Shown here: piece by piece, positions 61,038-64,000 of the stretch
Layout of the letters: each line of letters opens with the position of its first letter
How positions within the stretch are numbered: position 1 is the first letter of the stretch
NCBI GenBank assembly: GCA_000181795.3
Contig: CM012954.1
Coordinates: 7,017,296 to 7,081,295 of the forward strand
Length of the DNA stretch: 64,000 nucleotides
Source of the DNA: Trichinella spiralis
Taxonomy: Eukaryota > Nematoda > Enoplea > Trichinellida > Trichinellidae
Reading direction: 5' to 3'
Translations under genes and position numbers: made by a program
The notes under the pieces: model-generated
The model's database searches: none
Seen by the model: only the letters and a program-made list of their open reading frames with translations
Told to the model about the DNA's origin: nothing

Positions 61038-62246
61038 TTTATATGAGGCATTGTTTATGACTCGTCATCATAGCGGTTTGATTACAATCACAAGCGGGAG
61101 CTATTACAGTTAGTTGATAAGCACCGATAAACAATCCAATTATACCGTTTACATACTTCACATTTGCAGCCAACTTGATAGGGCATTTGTGTACAAATGT
61201 GTTGTAATTGTTTGTTTTTATTGTCCTTTCATTTAGGAAAACAACGGCTGACACTGGTGATAAATTTGCAAAATCATCAGTTTCTACCTCGATTCTATCA
61301 TTATTGGAAAATATGCGATGCTGCTACTGCTATTGTCAGTTCCAGATTTTGCTTAGGGTTATTTTTCATTGTAAATGCAATTGTTGGTATAGGTGTAGTA
61401 GCATATAATAGATTTTTTGTTTTTATTAAGAGTTAAATATCCATACTGATATTTAGAGGAAGTCAAGTTATCCTAAAAAATGCTCAGTGAAATATTGACC
61501 ATTGAGTATTTTTGCATTTCAAGAATATTTTTCAGATGTCTTCAGTTTAAATGTTGTTAATTTACTGGTAAGATGAGTTGGATAAAATTGTTTAGTACTT
61601 TAATACACTCTTTAGCAATAGAATGGGCCGGCTTGTTGCTTTCAACTTTTCAGTTAACTTTTATGATTGAAAAGCTGAAGACTCATTTCAAAATTTGGAC
61701 AAGGAGACAAAATTTAAATGTGTAACCGTGTTCAAACGACAACTAAATTATGCCGTATCAGGCGGTTTGTGATAAATTTCAAAATTATGCTTAATTGAAG
61801 TTGGATAATGTGCAAATAAACTTGCATATATTTATTTTTATTTATTTATTTATTTACATGTGTTTATATATATATCATTTACAAGATGTTGATTTTTCAG
61901 TTTTCCATGAAATTGTTTTTCATACGTAAATTCAAAGCATGCTAGATGGCATCGTTGATGATATTCAGATGGACAAATCAAGTATATTGATGATAAATGA
62001 TTTTTCAAAGAAGCCCATTTTGGCATGAAACTTTTATGAGCACCATGTTATAATTACAATGAAAATGTTTTATTTTATTTTAAAGTAGTATGATTTTTTG
62101 TTTAAAGTGCTTTAAAATTTCTCCTTTAAAATGCCATTAACGCCAAGCTGAGCTGAAGTGAAATTGTTCATTTGGTTGTGTTCACCGTTGCCGTGTGGTA
62201 TTCGTTGTTGTTGCGTTTACATCTGCTTTTTTGCCCTAAATTGACA
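61038..62246. other. Divergent intergenic region, CAP gene and CDC37
   Basis: About 1.2 kb between divergent start codons. Opposing short open frames overlap at 61039-61436, one ending in a hydrophobic stretch behind a plausible acceptor (about 61236, plus strand), but neither links to other exons. Otherwise AT-rich. Confidence 0.5.
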
Positions 62247-63272
62247 ATGCCTATTGACTACTCCAAGTGGAAGGATATTGAAGTATCCGACGATGAGGAT
62301 GATCTGTCGCCGCATTTTGAGAAGAACGCATTTTTTGAAATGCGTCATCGTGAACGGATTAATCGAATGGAAGAGGAGAAGCAGTATGATGATATGATTG
62401 AAGAGAAGTATAAAAGTGTTTCGATGGAGTTGGAAAAGTTGAAAGAGCAGCAACAGCAAGATGGTAGTTGCGAAACTGAAGAAGAAATGAAAAGAAATAA
62501 AGAAAAAGAAGAAGAACTACAATTTGAGTTGAAAGAGTTGCAGCTTTGCAAGGAGGAAATAGCTGAACGGCAAAGAAAAGCTAAATGGAATGTTGATACC
62601 ATTTCGCGACCAGGTTTCGAACGAACATGCATCAGCACAGCGTCCAGTGGTGAAGTGGAAGTGGATTTCAACGAAGCAGAGAATGATGCTTTGTTCAACT
62701 TTTCATTAATGCATGAATTTGACGACTCCATGCGGATACTGATGCGGTATCCTCGTCTTTGCGATCAAAGAGCGTTGAAATTTTTGACCAATCAAATGGT
62801 CGTCTCTGGAGTGAACGGCATGAACAAATTAGCCGAAGACATTGCTCATCAGCGTGTTTTGTTAAGCTGCTTGTTGCATAATGCGAAAATGAAAAATGCG
62901 CACCCAAAAGACCGTTCGTATATTGCTGAATTTTTCACCTGCTTGAAAGAATGTCCACGTACAAAGGCCACATTCAATGCTGACGTCCGACATTGCATTG
63001 AGGAGTTGAAGGATGAAATGGAGCGAATCAGAAACTCTGTTGATGAGCAACAACTTGATGCCAAGACGGCTCAGCAGCATGTTTTGGAATCTATGCCGTC
63101 AATTCTACGCAAGTCTTTTTTAAACCGAGATTACGGTATGTTGAAAGAAGCTGCAGGTGCAATTGGCTTAAAGCTGTTTCAGTTTCATCTCAATCGAGCA
63201 ATTAGCGTTGGCCTGTGGCGTGAGGGTCATTCTGATCCAACGTGCCAAACTCCACCGGACGATTCGTCATAA
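62247..63272 (+). CDS. CDC37: CDC37, Hsp90 co-chaperone for protein kinases
   Basis: Cdc37 recruits client protein kinases to Hsp90 in the cytosol. This is a single exon of 341 residues; the ATG at 62247 gives the family's conserved start 'DYSKWKDIEVSDDEDD', with the CK2-phosphorylated serine at residue 14. The N-terminal kinase-binding part is a long charged coiled coil (about residues 30-125). The Hsp90-binding middle domain follows, with 'DQRALKFLTNQMVV' and 'VESMP'-like 'LESMPSILRKSF' further on. The end is a short tail after 'AISVGLW'. It is somewhat shorter than the human protein (378), mostly in the C-terminal tail. The frame upstream of the ATG is open but begins without another ATG, so the conserved start is used. 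No intron is present. Confidence 0.95.
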   Translation: MPIDYSKWKDIEVSDDEDDLSPHFEKNAFFEMRHRERINRMEEEKQYDDMIEEKYKSVSMELEKLKEQQQQDGSCETEEEMKRNKEKEEELQFELKELQLCKEEIAERQRKAKWNVDTISRPGFERTCISTASSGEVEVDFNEAENDALFNFSLMHEFDDSMRILMRYPRLCDQRALKFLTNQMVVSGVNGMNKLAEDIAHQRVLLSCLLHNAKMKNAHPKDRSYIAEFFTCLKECPRTKATFNADVRHCIEELKDEMERIRNSVDEQQLDAKTAQQHVLESMPSILRKSFLNRDYGMLKEAAGAIGLKLFQFHLNRAISVGLWREGHSDPTCQTPPDDSS

Positions 63273-64000
63273 TGAGTTGTTTAACCAAGTAAAAAGAAAT
63301 ATTTCTTCGACATTATTTTCCCTTATCTCAAGTTTATTTATTTTCAAATGCATTTGCAATGATATTCAATTTCTTCTGCTTACCTACGTATCAATTATTT
63401 AGTGTAACATAACTATTCATTACTATTAATTGTATAACATTTGTTCAATATTTGTTTCTTTAACAGCTAGCTGATTGATCTTCAAACATGCAATTTCTAT
63501 TTGCTTAGTACTGAATTTGAGGTTTTGAATTTTCATCTCAATGTCTTAAATTATTTCAATATATGAAAACTGTTCTCTAAAATATTCTATCATTGTTAGA
63601 ATAAGAATAAATTCACTATAAAAGTAAATTATTAAAATATAATTCTTGTATATTTATTTACTTCTATTTACATTGCTTTTGAATTCGACATAGCAGTGGA
63701 TTATTCTGTAATATTAATTTGCGAATAATATTCTGCAGTAACGCCTAAATTTCATAATTGCTTCAACCGACGGCATCTTAGTAAGTATGTCCCTAATTAA
63801 CACACACACGCGCGCGCACAACAAATTTGCATACTCTTTGCAATGAAATAAAGCGTATTTGTTCAAATGCATAAATTCCTTTCTTCTTTTGCTTCCAATA
63901 CGTTTTGCAAACCACGCGACACGCTTTTCTATTATAGCAAATAGCAAGAACAATACTATCCAATTGCAGCAACAACAGCAACAGCACTGATCTAAAAACA
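63273..64000. other. Right edge, no supported gene
   Basis: AT-rich sequence after CDC37 with a CA/CG repeat at about 63801-63820. A minus-strand frame ending at 63714 could be the last exon of a gene beyond the window, but support is too weak to annotate. Confidence 0.5.

Noticed and set aside
61039-61436. Opposing open frames with hydrophobic segments between the CAP gene and CDC37
   Set aside because: The two strands compete, start codons are poor and no phase-matched partner exons were found.
63714-63776. Minus-strand 20-codon terminal exon with a weak acceptor
   Set aside because: Too short and without any linked exon inside the window.

Overview
The window looks like nuclear DNA of a nematode. 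It is AT-rich with many microsatellites, most genes are split by introns (many only about 50-80 bases) with GT...AG junctions, and it carries a secreted protein built of alternating lustrin-type Cys-rich and Kunitz modules, a layout known mainly from nematodes. The clade is not certain from sequence alone. No transposon, viral relic, CRISPR array, tRNA or rRNA was recognised. All exon models below were worked out by eye from open frame, splice signals and phase continuity.

Layout. 1-13.8 kb is almost gene-free, with microsatellites, one pre-miRNA-like hairpin (about 786-856) and a few unassigned exon-like islands. 13.9-18.5 kb (+) holds a 13-exon Smaug/SAMD4-type RNA-binding protein. 18.5-23.7 kb is non-coding apart from a possible alternative last exon. 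23.8-29.1 kb (+) is an intronless 1,784-residue URB1/Npa1 ribosome-biogenesis protein, followed by a weak small gene (+) and a two-pass membrane protein (-).

32.8-48.2 kb (-) is a cluster of Kunitz-type genes: a two-domain six-Cys variant protein, a single canonical Kunitz exon, a 28-exon gene of 15 strictly alternating lustrin-Kunitz pairs (1,669 residues), and a 7-exon gene of 4 Kunitz and 2 lustrin modules. In 18 of these Kunitz domains exactly the two cysteines of the reactive-loop disulfide (C14-C38 in BPTI numbering) are missing, so they are probably matrix or binding modules and not classical protease inhibitors. Nearly every module is one phase 1-1 exon.

48.7-56.2 kb (-) encodes a GMAP-210/TRIP11 golgin; inside it a run of ten N is flanked by a false 1-kb duplication (assembly artefact). 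It is divergent, 270 bases apart, from a Pellino E3 ligase (56.5-59.0 kb, +). Then come a membrane-anchored or secreted CAP-domain protein with a DUF5648-like tail (59.4-61.0 kb, -) and an intronless CDC37 Hsp90 co-chaperone (62.2-63.3 kb, +).

The housekeeping genes (URB1, GMAP-210, Pellino, CDC37, Smaug) have no shared pathway; the only functional cluster is the Kunitz/lustrin block.
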